NCBI RefSeq assembly: GCF_003001815.1
Contig: NZ_PVMZ01000003.1
Location: forward strand, 310,001-374,000
DNA length: 64,000 nucleotides
Reading direction: 5' to 3'
Origin: Actinoplanes italicus
GTDB taxonomy: Bacteria; Actinomycetota; Actinomycetes; Mycobacteriales; Micromonosporaceae
The position numbers were made by a program, and so were the translations under genes. Below, piece after piece: positions 43,821-52,368 of the stretch (positions are counted from its first letter, which is position 1; each line of letters opens with the position of its first letter). The notes under the pieces are model-generated. The model was not told the origin of the DNA. It saw only the letters and a program-made list of their open reading frames with translations, and did no database searches.

Positions 43821-44034
43821 CGATGATGGGACCGAGTAACGCTTCGATCCGCCGGCCGAGAGAGCCACCCGGCAGCTGTGAAGGGTGGCCCGCGCGCCGG
43901 AGCGTGAAGACAACCCGGAGCCGCAGCACGACAAAGAGGCGCCCGTGACGAACGGGCGCGAAGGTGCGGTGGTACCGCGAGGATCCCGCTCGCCCGCACC
44001 TCCCTGGGGCCGCGTTGCAGCATCCCGAGGAGGT
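43821..44034 (+). promoter_or_regulatory. T-box leader (tRNA-sensing riboswitch), probably translational, upstream of aspS
   Basis: Stem I begins GATGGGACC and carries the AGTA bulge (43835-43838), paired stem ACGCT (43839-43843)/AGCGT (43901-43905), AGAGA (43859-43863) and a distal hairpin GCCACCC/GGGTGGC (43864-43870/43882-43888). GAA (43906-43908) opposite AGTA is followed by GAC (43909-43911), the likely Asp specifier; AAC follows directly. The T-box core TGGTACCGCG is at 43970-43979 within GGTGCGG...CCGCACC. ACCTCC (43998-44003) is complementary to the ribosome site GGAGGT (44029-44034), so uncharged tRNA should free the ribosome site. Confidence 0.85.
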
Positions 44035-44042
44035 AACCCGCC

Positions 44043-45296
44043 GTGCAACGCATCCTCTCCACCGAACTGGCCGGGCACGTCGACGAAACCGTCACGATCG
44101 CCGGCTGGATCCATCGACGCCGGCTGCTCAAGTCGGTCGCCTTCCTGATCGTCCGGGACGCCGCCGGGCTCAGCCAGGTCGTCGTCACCGACCCCGCGAC
44201 CCGCGAGCAGCTGGAACAGCTGACCGAGGAGAGCGTCGTCGAGGTGACCGCGCTGGTCACCGCGAACGAGCAGGCGCCCCGCGGGGTCGAGCTGACCGCA
44301 CCGGTCGTCAAGGAACTGAGCCGGGTGGCCGTACAGCTGCCATTTGAACTGCATCGACCCACGCTGAACGCCGGCCTTCCCGCCCAGCTGGACCACGCGG
44401 CTCTGGCCCTGCGGCATCCGAGCCGCGTCGCGAACCTGCGGATCGCGGCGGCCGCGGCGAAGGGTTTCCGGGCGGCGCTGGAGGCGCAGCGGTTCGTCGA
44501 GATCCACACGCCGAAGATCGTCGAGTCGGCGACCGAGTCGGGGGCGAATGTTTTCAAGCTCGACTATTTCGGGCGGCCCGGCTACCTGGCGCAGTCGCCG
44601 CAGTTCTACAAGCAGCTGATGGTCGGCGTCTTCGAGCGGGTCTTCGAGGTGGGGCCGGTGTTCCGGGCCGAGCCCAGTGACACCGCCCGGCACCTGGCGC
44701 AGTACACGTCGCTGGACGCGGAGATGGGTTTCATCACCGACCACCGGGACGTGATGGCCGCGCTGACGCTGACGCTCAAAGGGATGCTCGGCGAGATCGG
44801 CATTCTGGAAGACGCCGTAAGAAGCGAGATTCCGGCGGTGCACTTCAGTGAGGCGCTGCGGATCGCGGGCGCGCCGGAGGACGAGCCCGACCTGGCCCCG
44901 GCCCACGAACGGGCGCTGGGGGAGTGGGCGCTGAGGGAGCACGGGTCGGAGTTCCTCTTCGTGACCGGCTATCCGATGCGCAAGCGGCCGTTCTACACGC
45001 ATCCGGACCCGGCCGACCCGACCTGGTCCAACGGCTTCGACCTGCTGTTCCGCGGGCTCGAGATCGTCACCGGCGGGCAGCGACTGCACCGATACGAGGA
45101 CTACGTGGCGGCCCTGCAGCGGCACGGGCAGCCGCTCGAGCCGTACGCCGGATATCTCGACGGTTTCCGGTACGGCATGCCGCCGCACGGTGGCTGGGCG
45201 ATCGGCCTGGAACGGTTCGTGGCGCGGCTGACCGGGGTGGCGAACGTGCGGGAGACCACCGCGTTCCCCCGCGACCTCCATCGGATCGCGCCCTAG
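44043..45296 (+). CDS. aspS: Archaeal-type (AspRS2-like) aspartyl-tRNA synthetase, non-discriminating signature
   Basis: 417 residues, GTG start with GAGGAGGT. N-terminal OB-fold anticodon domain and class II catalytic core without the long GAD insertion of bacterial AspRS, so of archaeal/eukaryotic type: EIHTPKIVESATESGANVF, AQSPQFYKQLMV, RAEPSDTARH (motif 2) and FRYGMPPHGGWAIGLERFV (motif 3). His24 (AGWIH) and Pro79 (APRGVE) replace the Trp and Lys that mark tRNA-Asp-specific enzymes, which predicts charging of both tRNA-Asp and tRNA-Asn. Preceded by a T-box leader. It may supply Asp-tRNA-Asn to GatCAB or be a second AspRS. Confidence 0.92.
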   Translation: MQRILSTELAGHVDETVTIAGWIHRRRLLKSVAFLIVRDAAGLSQVVVTDPATREQLEQLTEESVVEVTALVTANEQAPRGVELTAPVVKELSRVAVQLPFELHRPTLNAGLPAQLDHAALALRHPSRVANLRIAAAAAKGFRAALEAQRFVEIHTPKIVESATESGANVFKLDYFGRPGYLAQSPQFYKQLMVGVFERVFEVGPVFRAEPSDTARHLAQYTSLDAEMGFITDHRDVMAALTLTLKGMLGEIGILEDAVRSEIPAVHFSEALRIAGAPEDEPDLAPAHERALGEWALREHGSEFLFVTGYPMRKRPFYTHPDPADPTWSNGFDLLFRGLEIVTGGQRLHRYEDYVAALQRHGQPLEPYAGYLDGFRYGMPPHGGWAIGLERFVARLTGVANVRETTAFPRDLHRIAP

Positions 45297-45332
45297 GAAC
45301 CGTTCAGGGCGGTGGGGTTGAATGCTGTCGTG

Positions 45333-46481
45333 ATGATCGATCTCGACCGGGTCGCCCCACCGCCCGTTCCGGCGCCCCGATCGCACTCGTGGCCGGGTGC
45401 GCTGCTGGCCATGGCGCTGGCGCTGATCCTCACCGGAGCCGCGCCGGTGCCGCGGATCGGGGAGCTGCGGCAGGTCGCCGCGACCGCGACCGCGTCCGGA
45501 CCGTGGCTGCTGACCGCTGACACGCTGTACAGCACGCACTCCCGGACGACCGGCCGGTTCGACGTGATCGCCTGGTCGCTGGCGACCGGCAAGGCCCTCT
45601 GGCAGCGCGACGTCGAGTGGTGGGCCGAGGTGCCGGTGCTCACCGAGGCCGGGTCGGCGCTGGTCCTGGCCACTCGGGACAGTTCGCAGAAGGCGGTGGT
45701 CCTCGACTCGCGGACCGGTGCGGACCTGGTCGAGCCGGGCACCTTCACGACCGCCGCGCCGGTCGGTGACCGGGTCCTGCTCTGGCACCAGCCGACCCGG
45801 CGGCTCACCCTCTACGACCCGGCGGCGAAGCGGGTCGCCTGGCAGCGGCCGTCCGAGACTTTCGTGGGAGCGGCCGTCGCGCCGGACGACCGGCTGCTCG
45901 TCCTGACGTGGTCCGAGTTCGCCACGCTCACGCTCAGCAGCGGGAAACTGATCGGCCGTACCGCCCGTGACAAGGTCTGGGGCAGCCCGGTGTCGATCGT
46001 CGGCGCCGTCGGCGAATCCGCCTACCTGCTCGGCCGGATCAACCTGACCGGCATCCGGCTGCCGGGCCGCCCGCTCTGGACCATGACCCTGCCGCTGCCC
46101 TCGGACGCGGTGGCGTGCGGCACCCGGATCTGCGTCTCCGGCGGTGCCGGCCTCTTCGCGATCGACCCGGAGACCGGCACCATCGCCTGGGACAACCACG
46201 ACTGGATCGGCGGCGAGGACGGGCTCGTCCGCACCCGGGAGGGCCACGTGGTGCGGATCGACACGGAGACCGGGACGGCTCAGGCGAATCTCGGCCTCGG
46301 CCTGCCCGCCGGTGACCTGCTGCTGCGCCCTGGCCGGGGCACCGTCAGCCTGGTCGACATGAGAACCGGGCAGATCCGCGCACGCCAGCCGGGCGTTCAG
46401 CCGGGCGCCTGCCGCCGCACCGGCGAACACCTCGCCTGTCAGCAGGAGGGCGGTCAGGTCGCGGTCTGGCGGTTGCCTTGA
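45333..46481 (+). CDS. PQQ-like beta-propeller membrane-anchored protein
   Basis: 382 residues from ATG 45333 (a GTG at 45312 would add seven). One N-terminal TM (~23-42, GALLAMALALILTGAAPVP) anchors an extracytoplasmic beta-propeller with blades such as VIAWSLATGKALWQRDV and FAIDPETGTIAWDNHDW, typical PQQ-repeat sequence though no quinoprotein active site is evident. Cys-containing VACGTRICVSG and the two C-terminal cysteines may form disulphides. Actinoplanes-type genomes carry several such proteins; ligand unknown. Confidence 0.8.
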   Translation: MIDLDRVAPPPVPAPRSHSWPGALLAMALALILTGAAPVPRIGELRQVAATATASGPWLLTADTLYSTHSRTTGRFDVIAWSLATGKALWQRDVEWWAEVPVLTEAGSALVLATRDSSQKAVVLDSRTGADLVEPGTFTTAAPVGDRVLLWHQPTRRLTLYDPAAKRVAWQRPSETFVGAAVAPDDRLLVLTWSEFATLTLSSGKLIGRTARDKVWGSPVSIVGAVGESAYLLGRINLTGIRLPGRPLWTMTLPLPSDAVACGTRICVSGGAGLFAIDPETGTIAWDNHDWIGGEDGLVRTREGHVVRIDTETGTAQANLGLGLPAGDLLLRPGRGTVSLVDMRTGQIRARQPGVQPGACRRTGEHLACQQEGGQVAVWRLP

Positions 46482-46604
46482 AGATCGTTATGGTACGGCC
46501 ACCAGGAGGTGCCGGGGCCACGTGAGCGACGGGGCTGCCTGGGCGCGGCCGCCAGCGCCCCTTTCGGGCTGAAGCCGTTGCCCACCCTCAACCCCCACAA
46601 AACC

Positions 46605-46647
46605 GCGTGGTGACTTGTGGCGCCGATCGAGCCGTAGGTCGGCACGC
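46605..46647. repeat. Solo copy of the 43-nt hairpin element
   Basis: GCGTGGTGAC (46605-46614), 23-nt spacer ending GAGCCGTAG, GTCGGCACGC (46638-46647). Arm sequence, 23-nt spacing and the CGTAG before the right arm match the array at 41959-42184. It lies between the convergent ends of the beta-propeller gene and the DUF5808 gene. Confidence 0.75.
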
Positions 46648-46700
46648 GGGCTGGGCCCGGCATCGCCCGGGATACGGCTCGCATCCTGGCCCTGAAGGGA

Positions 46701-46865
46701 CTAGAGCAGAACCGCGACGGTGACCACCGTGACGATCACGAACGGGATGATCGTCGTGCACACGAGAATGGCCCAGGCGATCGGGTGACCGAAATTGAGC
46801 ACCACCCCGCCACCCGGCCGGGGAACGAAGACCCGCTTGTCGCGCGGGTCGCGATAGAGCGCCAT
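46701..46865 (-). CDS. DUF5808-like small membrane protein
   Basis: 54 residues. DPRDKRVFVPRPGGGVVLNF followed by GHPIAW matches the DUF5808 core (basic VP-R, then G-x-x-x-N-F-G), and a single TM fills the C-terminal half. ATG overlaps the lipB stop by one base (TGATG), so it is translationally coupled to lipB. Function unknown; the motif also occurs at the end of larger membrane proteins. Confidence 0.78.
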   Translation of the reverse strand: MALYRDPRDKRVFVPRPGGGVVLNFGHPIAWAILVCTTIIPFVIVTVVTVAVLL

Positions 46866-47494
46866 CAGAGCAGCGTCGCGAGGTGGCGATCGACGACCGG
46901 CATGACCTCGCTGATCGGGACCGGCCGCCCGAGCTCGGCGCTGAGGGAGGTGACCGCGGCGTCCCGGATGCCGCACGGGACGAAACGGTCGAAATTCGAC
47001 AGGTCGCAGTCGCAGTTGAGTGCGAAGCCGTGCAGTGTGACCCCGCGCGACACCCGGATGCCGATCTGGGCGATCTTGCGGTCCAGCCCGCCGTCGGTGG
47101 CCCGGACCCAGGCGCCGCTGCGGCCCTCGATGCGCTCGGCCGTCACGCCGAACTCGGCGCACACGTCGATCAGCATCTGCTCGGTCCGCCGGACGTAGGC
47201 GACCACGTCGACCGGGTCGGGCAGGCGCAGGATGGGATAGCCGACGAGCTGTCCCGGACCGTGCCAGGTGATCCTGCCGCCGCGGTCGACGTCGACCACC
47301 GGGGTGCCGTCGAAGGGGCGGTCGGCCGGCTCGGTGCGCTTGCCGGCGGTGAAGACGCTGGGGTGCTCCAGCAGCAGCACCGTGTCGGGCTGGGCGCCGG
47401 CGACGACGCCCTCGTGCAGACGCTTCTGCTCCTCCCAGGCCTCCAGGTAGTCGACCAGGCCGGGCCTCAGGACGGTGAGAACGGAAGAGGTCAC
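46865..47494 (-). CDS. lipB: Lipoyl(octanoyl) transferase
   Basis: 209 residues. Transfers octanoate from acyl carrier protein to lipoyl domains, ahead of LipA. Catalytic pair visible: Lys in [20 protein letters not shown] and Cys in [27 protein letters not shown] is the family signature. Last but one gene of a minus-strand run with the GT-C proteins upstream (10-bp gap) and the DUF5808 gene downstream. Confidence 0.97.
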   Translation of the reverse strand: MTSSVLTVLRPGLVDYLEAWEEQKRLHEGVVAGAQPDTVLLLEHPSVFTAGKRTEPADRPFDGTPVVDVDRGGRITWHGPGQLVGYPILRLPDPVDVVAYVRRTEQMLIDVCAEFGVTAERIEGRSGAWVRATDGGLDRKIAQIGIRVSRGVTLHGFALNCDCDLSNFDRFVPCGIRDAAVTSLSAELGRPVPISEVMPVVDRHLATLL

Positions 47495-47504
47495 GGCCGC
47501 AAGC

Positions 47505-49460
47505 CTACTTCTCTTCCCACTGGTCGACCGGATCCACTCCCGGACGGATGCGCCACACCAGTACGTCGTCCACCTGCTCCGGCTCGCCCAGCAGATCAGT
47601 CGTCACCCGTACCAGGGCATCTCGGTTGAGAGGACCCTTGGGCCCGGTCAGGCTTGCGGGGAGGAAGATCGCCTCGAGCTGCCAGTACTCGAAGTCGATC
47701 CGCGCGTTGAGCCGCTCCACATTCGTCATCTTCGGCGTCTGACCCCAGCGGGCGGCCCGGTAGAACACCTTGTCGGTGGGGCGGTCCGGCGCACCGACCC
47801 GGCCGACCAGGTGCCGCCCGGTCTCCTCGTAGTCCTGCGGGCCGAGGAAGTAGCCGGCCGGGATCCGGAACTGCTTGTCCCCGCCGCGCGCCATCGTGTA
47901 CGCCTGCCAGCGCATGCTGTCCACGGCGACGTCGATGGAGAGCGGCAGCGACGTGATCACCCCGTGGTCGGAGACATAGTCCTCCCAGTGGCCGCTGGAG
48001 ATGAAGACCGGTTCCGGCGCCCGCTCCAGCGTGCGCAGCGGCAGCGGAGCGATCGGCACGAGCGCGGCGACGATGGCGAGGCCGAACACGAGCCGGCCGG
48101 AGGCGCTGCGGATCAGGCTGTCCCGCCGGCGCACCACCTCGTCCGCCAGCAGGGCGATGACCAGCGCGAACACCAGGACCACGACGAGCGAGTAGCGGAC
48201 CGGGAGCGCCGAGTCGAACAGAGGCACGTCGACGAGCAGGGCGTACGGCATGGGGATGTGGGGTTGTTGTTCGCCGAGGAACCGCAGCCGGGGGCCGAGC
48301 GAGAGCAGGAAGAAGATCACGCCGACGACGGTCAGCGCGCGCAGCGTGATGCGGCGTTCCGGCGACGACCGCCGCCAGAGCAGTACGACCGCTGCCACGA
48401 AGAGCAGGATCAGCGGGATGCCGAAGAATGACGTGGCCTCGGTCGCGTTCGGTGCCAGGTCGGCGCCCCAGCCGGCCAGCCCGGCCACCGAGCGCAGCGG
48501 GAACGCCACGTAGGCGACCAGGTCCTCGGAGAAGACGCGCATGCCGAAGCCGGTGCCGGAGAACTTCAGCGGCCCGTTGAAGTGCATGTAGAGCGGCCGG
48601 GCCAGCAGAACACCGGCGATCACGGCCGTGACGCCCAGCGACAGCAGAACCGGCTTGAGGGCGGTCCTGGCCCGTCGCAGCCCCGGCCGGGACAGCAGCC
48701 AGACGAGCAGGAAGATGCCGCTGGCGAGTGCGGCGAAGAACAGCGCCTCGGCGGCGACCGAGAAGCCCATCGTGCACAGCAGGCCGAGCACGATGCCATT
48801 GCGCAGCCAGTGGTCGCGCTCCGGCAGTTTCAGCACCCGCCACGCGACGATCCCGACCATCCAGCCGGAGGTCCAGTTGAGGTGGCCGTTGGCGTGCGAG
48901 ACGAGACCCGGGCAGAACCCGAAGAGCAGGCCGCCGACCGCCGCGGCGAGGCCACTGCGGACCAGCCAGCGGCGCAGGAACAGGTACCACACGAAGGCGG
49001 AGCCGGCGAGGTTGAGCGTGAGGATCGTGACGAACGAGACCTGCGGCCCGGCCAGGTGGGTCAGCGGGGCGAACACCACGGCGTAGAACGTGCTCGACGT
49101 GTTCATCGCCAGGTTCACACCGCGCGGCGCGTTCAGCAGATCGGTGAAGAACGGGTCCGTGAGGTTCTGCAGAAGATAGACGCCGTACGACAGCATCCAC
49201 TCGAACTGGCCCTGGTCGCTGACGTTGTCGGCGACCACGTGGTTGTACGGCGCGCTCCACAGCCCCCAGCAGACTCCGACGGCGGCGGCCAGTGAGACGA
49301 CCGCCATGGCCAGGTGAGCGAGCCAGGAGCGTCGCCAGAAGGACGGCTCCGGCTCCGGCTCGGCGGGCGCGGGCGGATCGTCCAGTTCCAGATCGAGGTC
49401 CGTGTCGGGGGCGGGCGCGGCGATCGTCACGTCGCGGAGGTTATCCAGCCCCGAACTCAT
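47505..49460 (-). CDS. Polytopic GT-C-like membrane protein, paralogue 1
   Basis: 651 residues from ATG 49460. A soluble acidic N-terminus (~1-45) precedes ~12 membrane helices and a soluble C-terminal domain (~470-651). An acidic first loop with [36 protein letters not shown] and the [13 protein letters not shown] segment suggests a GT-C-type glycosyltransferase. Co-linear with its upstream neighbour and sharing the closing [16 protein letters not shown], so the pair arose by tandem duplication. ATG overlaps the upstream stop (ATGA). Confidence 0.8.
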   Translation of the reverse strand: MSSGLDNLRDVTIAAPAPDTDLDLELDDPPAPAEPEPEPSFWRRSWLAHLAMAVVSLAAAVGVCWGLWSAPYNHVVADNVSDQGQFEWMLSYGVYLLQNLTDPFFTDLLNAPRGVNLAMNTSSTFYAVVFAPLTHLAGPQVSFVTILTLNLAGSAFVWYLFLRRWLVRSGLAAAVGGLLFGFCPGLVSHANGHLNWTSGWMVGIVAWRVLKLPERDHWLRNGIVLGLLCTMGFSVAAEALFFAALASGIFLLVWLLSRPGLRRARTALKPVLLSLGVTAVIAGVLLARPLYMHFNGPLKFSGTGFGMRVFSEDLVAYVAFPLRSVAGLAGWGADLAPNATEATSFFGIPLILLFVAAVVLLWRRSSPERRITLRALTVVGVIFFLLSLGPRLRFLGEQQPHIPMPYALLVDVPLFDSALPVRYSLVVVLVFALVIALLADEVVRRRDSLIRSASGRLVFGLAIVAALVPIAPLPLRTLERAPEPVFISSGHWEDYVSDHGVITSLPLSIDVAVDSMRWQAYTMARGGDKQFRIPAGYFLGPQDYEETGRHLVGRVGAPDRPTDKVFYRAARWGQTPKMTNVERLNARIDFEYWQLEAIFLPASLTGPKGPLNRDALVRVTTDLLGEPEQVDDVLVWRIRPGVDPVDQWEEK

Positions 49461-51328
49461 CGGTCGATCGGGTCCACGCCGGGACGGATACGCCACACCA
49501 GGACATCGTCCACCTGTTCGGGCGGACCGAGCAGATCGGTCGCGGTGACCAGCACCGAATTACGGAACAGGGTCATGTGATCGGAGCCGGTGATCTGCTC
49601 GGGCAGGAAGAGGGCCTCCAGCTTCCAGTAGGCGAAGTCGGCCCTGGCCTGCGCGCGGTCGGCGTCGCTGAGCTCGGTGACGTAGCCGTAGAGAGCGGCG
49701 CGGGTGAACAGCCAGTCGGTCGAGCGCGGCGGCGCGCCGATCTGGCCCAGCCCCTCCTTGCCCTCCTCGCCGTTGATCATCGGGCCGAGGAAGTAGCCGT
49801 CCGGGATCCTGAACTGCGGGCCACCCCGGGCCATCGTGTACGCCTGCCAGCGCTGCCCGTCGGCGTGCACGTTGAGCGCGAACGGCAGGGCCGAGATCAC
49901 ACCGTTGTCGGACACGTACTTCTGCCAGGTGCCGTTGGCGATGAAGGCGGGCTCGGGCGCCCGCTCCTGGACGCGGACCGGCAACGGGAAGATCGGCAGC
50001 AGCGCCGCCACGATCGCCGCGGTGAGCCCGGTGTGCACGCTCGGCGAGATCCTGCGGTCCAGCAGCTCCTGGGTGATCAGGGCCAGCGTGACGCCGAAGA
50101 CGGCGGCCACGACCAGCGCCAGCCGCAGCGGCAGCGCCGCGTCGAACAGCGGCAGGCGGGCCAGCAGCGCGTACGGCAGCGGGACCGGCAGCTCGCCGTC
50201 CATCCAGTTGAGCCGGGGCCCGAGGGACAGCACCAGGAACGTGCCGCCGACCACCATGATCGCGCGCAGGGTGGCACGGCGGCCGGGGGCCGCGTTGCGC
50301 CACACCAGCACCAGCGACACCGCGACCAGCACGATGAGCGGGACGCCGAAGAAGGACGTCTCCTCGGTGCGGTTGGGGCCGAGGGTGGAACCGAGCCCGA
50401 ACAGCGCCGCCAGCGACCGGCTGGGGAACGACAGGTAGGCGGCCGCGTCCTCGGCGAAGTACCGCTGGTTGTAGCCGGTGCCGGAGAACGTCTGCGGCCC
50501 GGAGAAGTGCATGTAGAGCGGATAGGCCAGCAGCGCCCCGGCCACCACGGCGGCCACGCCGAGGGCTTTCAGCACGGTGGCCCACGCCGCCTTGACCTCG
50601 GCGCGCACCGCGCCGGCGCACGACCAGACGATGACGAACATGCCGCTGGCCAGGGCCGTGTAGAACAGCCCCTCGGCGGCGATCGTGAAGAACGCGCCGA
50701 GCATGACGCCGAGGACGAGGCCGTTGCGCAGCCAGTGCCCGCGCTGGCGCAGCCGCAGCACCTGCCACACGACGATCGGGGCCACCCAGCCGGCCGTCCA
50801 GTTCAGGTGGCCGTTGGCGTGCGAGATGAAGCCGGGCGCGAAGCCGCAGAACATGCCGCCCAGCCCGGCGGCGAGCGGGCTGCGGACCAGCCAGCGGCTC
50901 AGGAACAGATACCAGGCGAATGCCGACCCGGCCAGATTCAGTGTGAGGATCGTCACATAGCTGACCTGTGGGCCGGCCAGATGGGTCAACGGGGCGAACA
51001 GGATCGTGTAAACCGAGATCGAGGTGTTCGCCGCCAGGTTCACCCCCCACGGCACGTTCAGCAGATCCGTGAAGAACGGGTCCGCGCCGTTGCCCAGGGT
51101 GTAGACGCCGTACCCCAGCAGCCACTCGAAGAACGCCTGGTCACCGAGGTTGTCGGAGAGACCGTGCCGGAACGGGTCGCGCCAGAGACCGCTCGTCACG
51201 TAGACGGCGAGCGCCAGCGCGAGCAGGGCGACGGTCGCATGGGCACGCCAGTCACGGGCACGCGACGGTGCCGGTGACTCGGCGGGCGGATCGGCGGAGG
51301 CGGCTGGGGCGGGAGCGGCGACTGACAT
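49457..51328 (-). CDS. Polytopic GT-C-like membrane protein, paralogue 2
   Basis: 623 residues from ATG 51328. Same architecture as paralogue 1: acidic loop DNLGDQAFFEWLLGYGVYTL after TM1, [31 protein letters not shown], ~12 membrane helices and a soluble C-terminal domain. The acidic D-N-x-x-D-Q is the probable catalytic or metal site. 4-bp overlap with paralogue 1 and 32 bp after the epimerase, which suggests one operon with lipB. Substrate unknown. Confidence 0.8.
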   Translation of the reverse strand: MSVAAPAPAASADPPAESPAPSRARDWRAHATVALLALALAVYVTSGLWRDPFRHGLSDNLGDQAFFEWLLGYGVYTLGNGADPFFTDLLNVPWGVNLAANTSISVYTILFAPLTHLAGPQVSYVTILTLNLAGSAFAWYLFLSRWLVRSPLAAGLGGMFCGFAPGFISHANGHLNWTAGWVAPIVVWQVLRLRQRGHWLRNGLVLGVMLGAFFTIAAEGLFYTALASGMFVIVWSCAGAVRAEVKAAWATVLKALGVAAVVAGALLAYPLYMHFSGPQTFSGTGYNQRYFAEDAAAYLSFPSRSLAALFGLGSTLGPNRTEETSFFGVPLIVLVAVSLVLVWRNAAPGRRATLRAIMVVGGTFLVLSLGPRLNWMDGELPVPLPYALLARLPLFDAALPLRLALVVAAVFGVTLALITQELLDRRISPSVHTGLTAAIVAALLPIFPLPVRVQERAPEPAFIANGTWQKYVSDNGVISALPFALNVHADGQRWQAYTMARGGPQFRIPDGYFLGPMINGEEGKEGLGQIGAPPRSTDWLFTRAALYGYVTELSDADRAQARADFAYWKLEALFLPEQITGSDHMTLFRNSVLVTATDLLGPPEQVDDVLVWRIRPGVDPIDR

Positions 51329-51360
51329 CAAGGCGCAGGTTAGCAAGAAAGCCTGATGCC

Positions 51361-52278
51361 CTAGCCGGTCATCGCCGGTTCGGGACGCAGAGCCACCGCC
51401 AGGGCGGAACTCATCTCCGGGTACGCCCACGCGAACCCGGTACTCGACAACACCCCCGGCAGCACCCGCTGACTGCGCTGCGCCTCCCCCGCAAGCTCGC
51501 CGAGCGCCACGTCCAGCACCGGGCCGGGCACCGAGAGCAGGGCCGGCCGGCGCACCGCCTTGGCCAGGTCACGGGTGAACTCGGCGTTGGTCACCGGATT
51601 CGGCGACACCATGTTGACAGGGCCGGCGACGTCCTCGCGGCCCAGCAGGAACTCGGCCGCGGCCAGCCAGTCGGCCAGCGCGATCCAGGCCATCCACTGC
51701 CGCCCGCCGCCGATCCGGGCGCCCGCGCCGAGCTTGAACGGCAGCAGCAGCGGCTTGAGCAGCGCACCACCGGCGTCGATGGTCGGAGCCGTGCGCAGCA
51801 GCACCACCCGGGTGCCGGCGTCCTCGGCAGGGCGGGCCGCGGCCTCCCAGACCCGGCACAGGTCGGCAAGGAAGGTGTTGCCGGCCGACGCGTCCTCGGT
51901 CACGGCCTGGTCACCGGTGTCGCCGTACCAGCCGACGCCGGAACCCTGCAGGAAGGTGCCCGGCCGATCACCGGCCGGCAGCTTGCTGATCGTCCGGGCC
52001 AGCGTGTCGGTGGTGTTGAGCCGGCTGGAACGCAGCACCCGCTTGTACGCCGTCGTCCAGCGGCGGTCGCCGACGTTGGCGCCGGCCAGGTTGATCACGG
52101 CGTCCGCCCCGGCCAGCACCACGGCGTCCAGCCGTCCCTGGGCTGGGTCCCAGGAGGCCTCGTCGGGCTGCTCGGAGGGCCGCCGGACGAGCCGGACGAT
52201 GTCGTGGCCGCTCTGCCGCAGCCGTTCGGTGAGCCGGGAGCCCAGGAATCCGGACGCGCCGGCCATGACGATGCGCAT
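51361..52278 (-). CDS. TIGR01777 family NAD(P)-binding epimerase/oxidoreductase (YfcH-like)
   Basis: 305 residues. Rossmann SDR fold with an N-terminal GASGFLGSRL nucleotide loop, NLAGANVGDRRWT and SGVGWYGDTGDQ catalytic-region motif, and the C-terminal DUF1731 (LLSVPGPVLDVALGELAGE). The family is related to sugar-nucleotide epimerases but its reaction is unknown. Starts after the sucB terminator and probably heads the run to lipB. Confidence 0.9.
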   Translation of the reverse strand: MRIVMAGASGFLGSRLTERLRQSGHDIVRLVRRPSEQPDEASWDPAQGRLDAVVLAGADAVINLAGANVGDRRWTTAYKRVLRSSRLNTTDTLARTISKLPAGDRPGTFLQGSGVGWYGDTGDQAVTEDASAGNTFLADLCRVWEAAARPAEDAGTRVVLLRTAPTIDAGGALLKPLLLPFKLGAGARIGGGRQWMAWIALADWLAAAEFLLGREDVAGPVNMVSPNPVTNAEFTRDLAKAVRRPALLSVPGPVLDVALGELAGEAQRSQRVLPGVLSSTGFAWAYPEMSSALAVALRPEPAMTG

Positions 52279-52316
52279 GACCTGAATCTTTCCCGAAGAA
52301 GAGGCGATCCAAAACA

Positions 52317-52354
52317 AACCCGGGGGGTACGCCGTGACGGCGCGCCCCCCGGTT
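52317..52354 (-). terminator. Rho-independent terminator of lpdA-sucB
   Basis: On the minus strand AACCGGGGGG (52354-52345), an inner GCCG/CGGC hairpin, and CCCCCCGGGTT, followed by a T-rich tail TTTGTTTT (52318-52311). One of the few classical U-tract terminators in the window. 15 bp beyond the sucB stop. Confidence 0.88.
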
Positions 52355-52368
52355 CGTTGCCACTGGCC

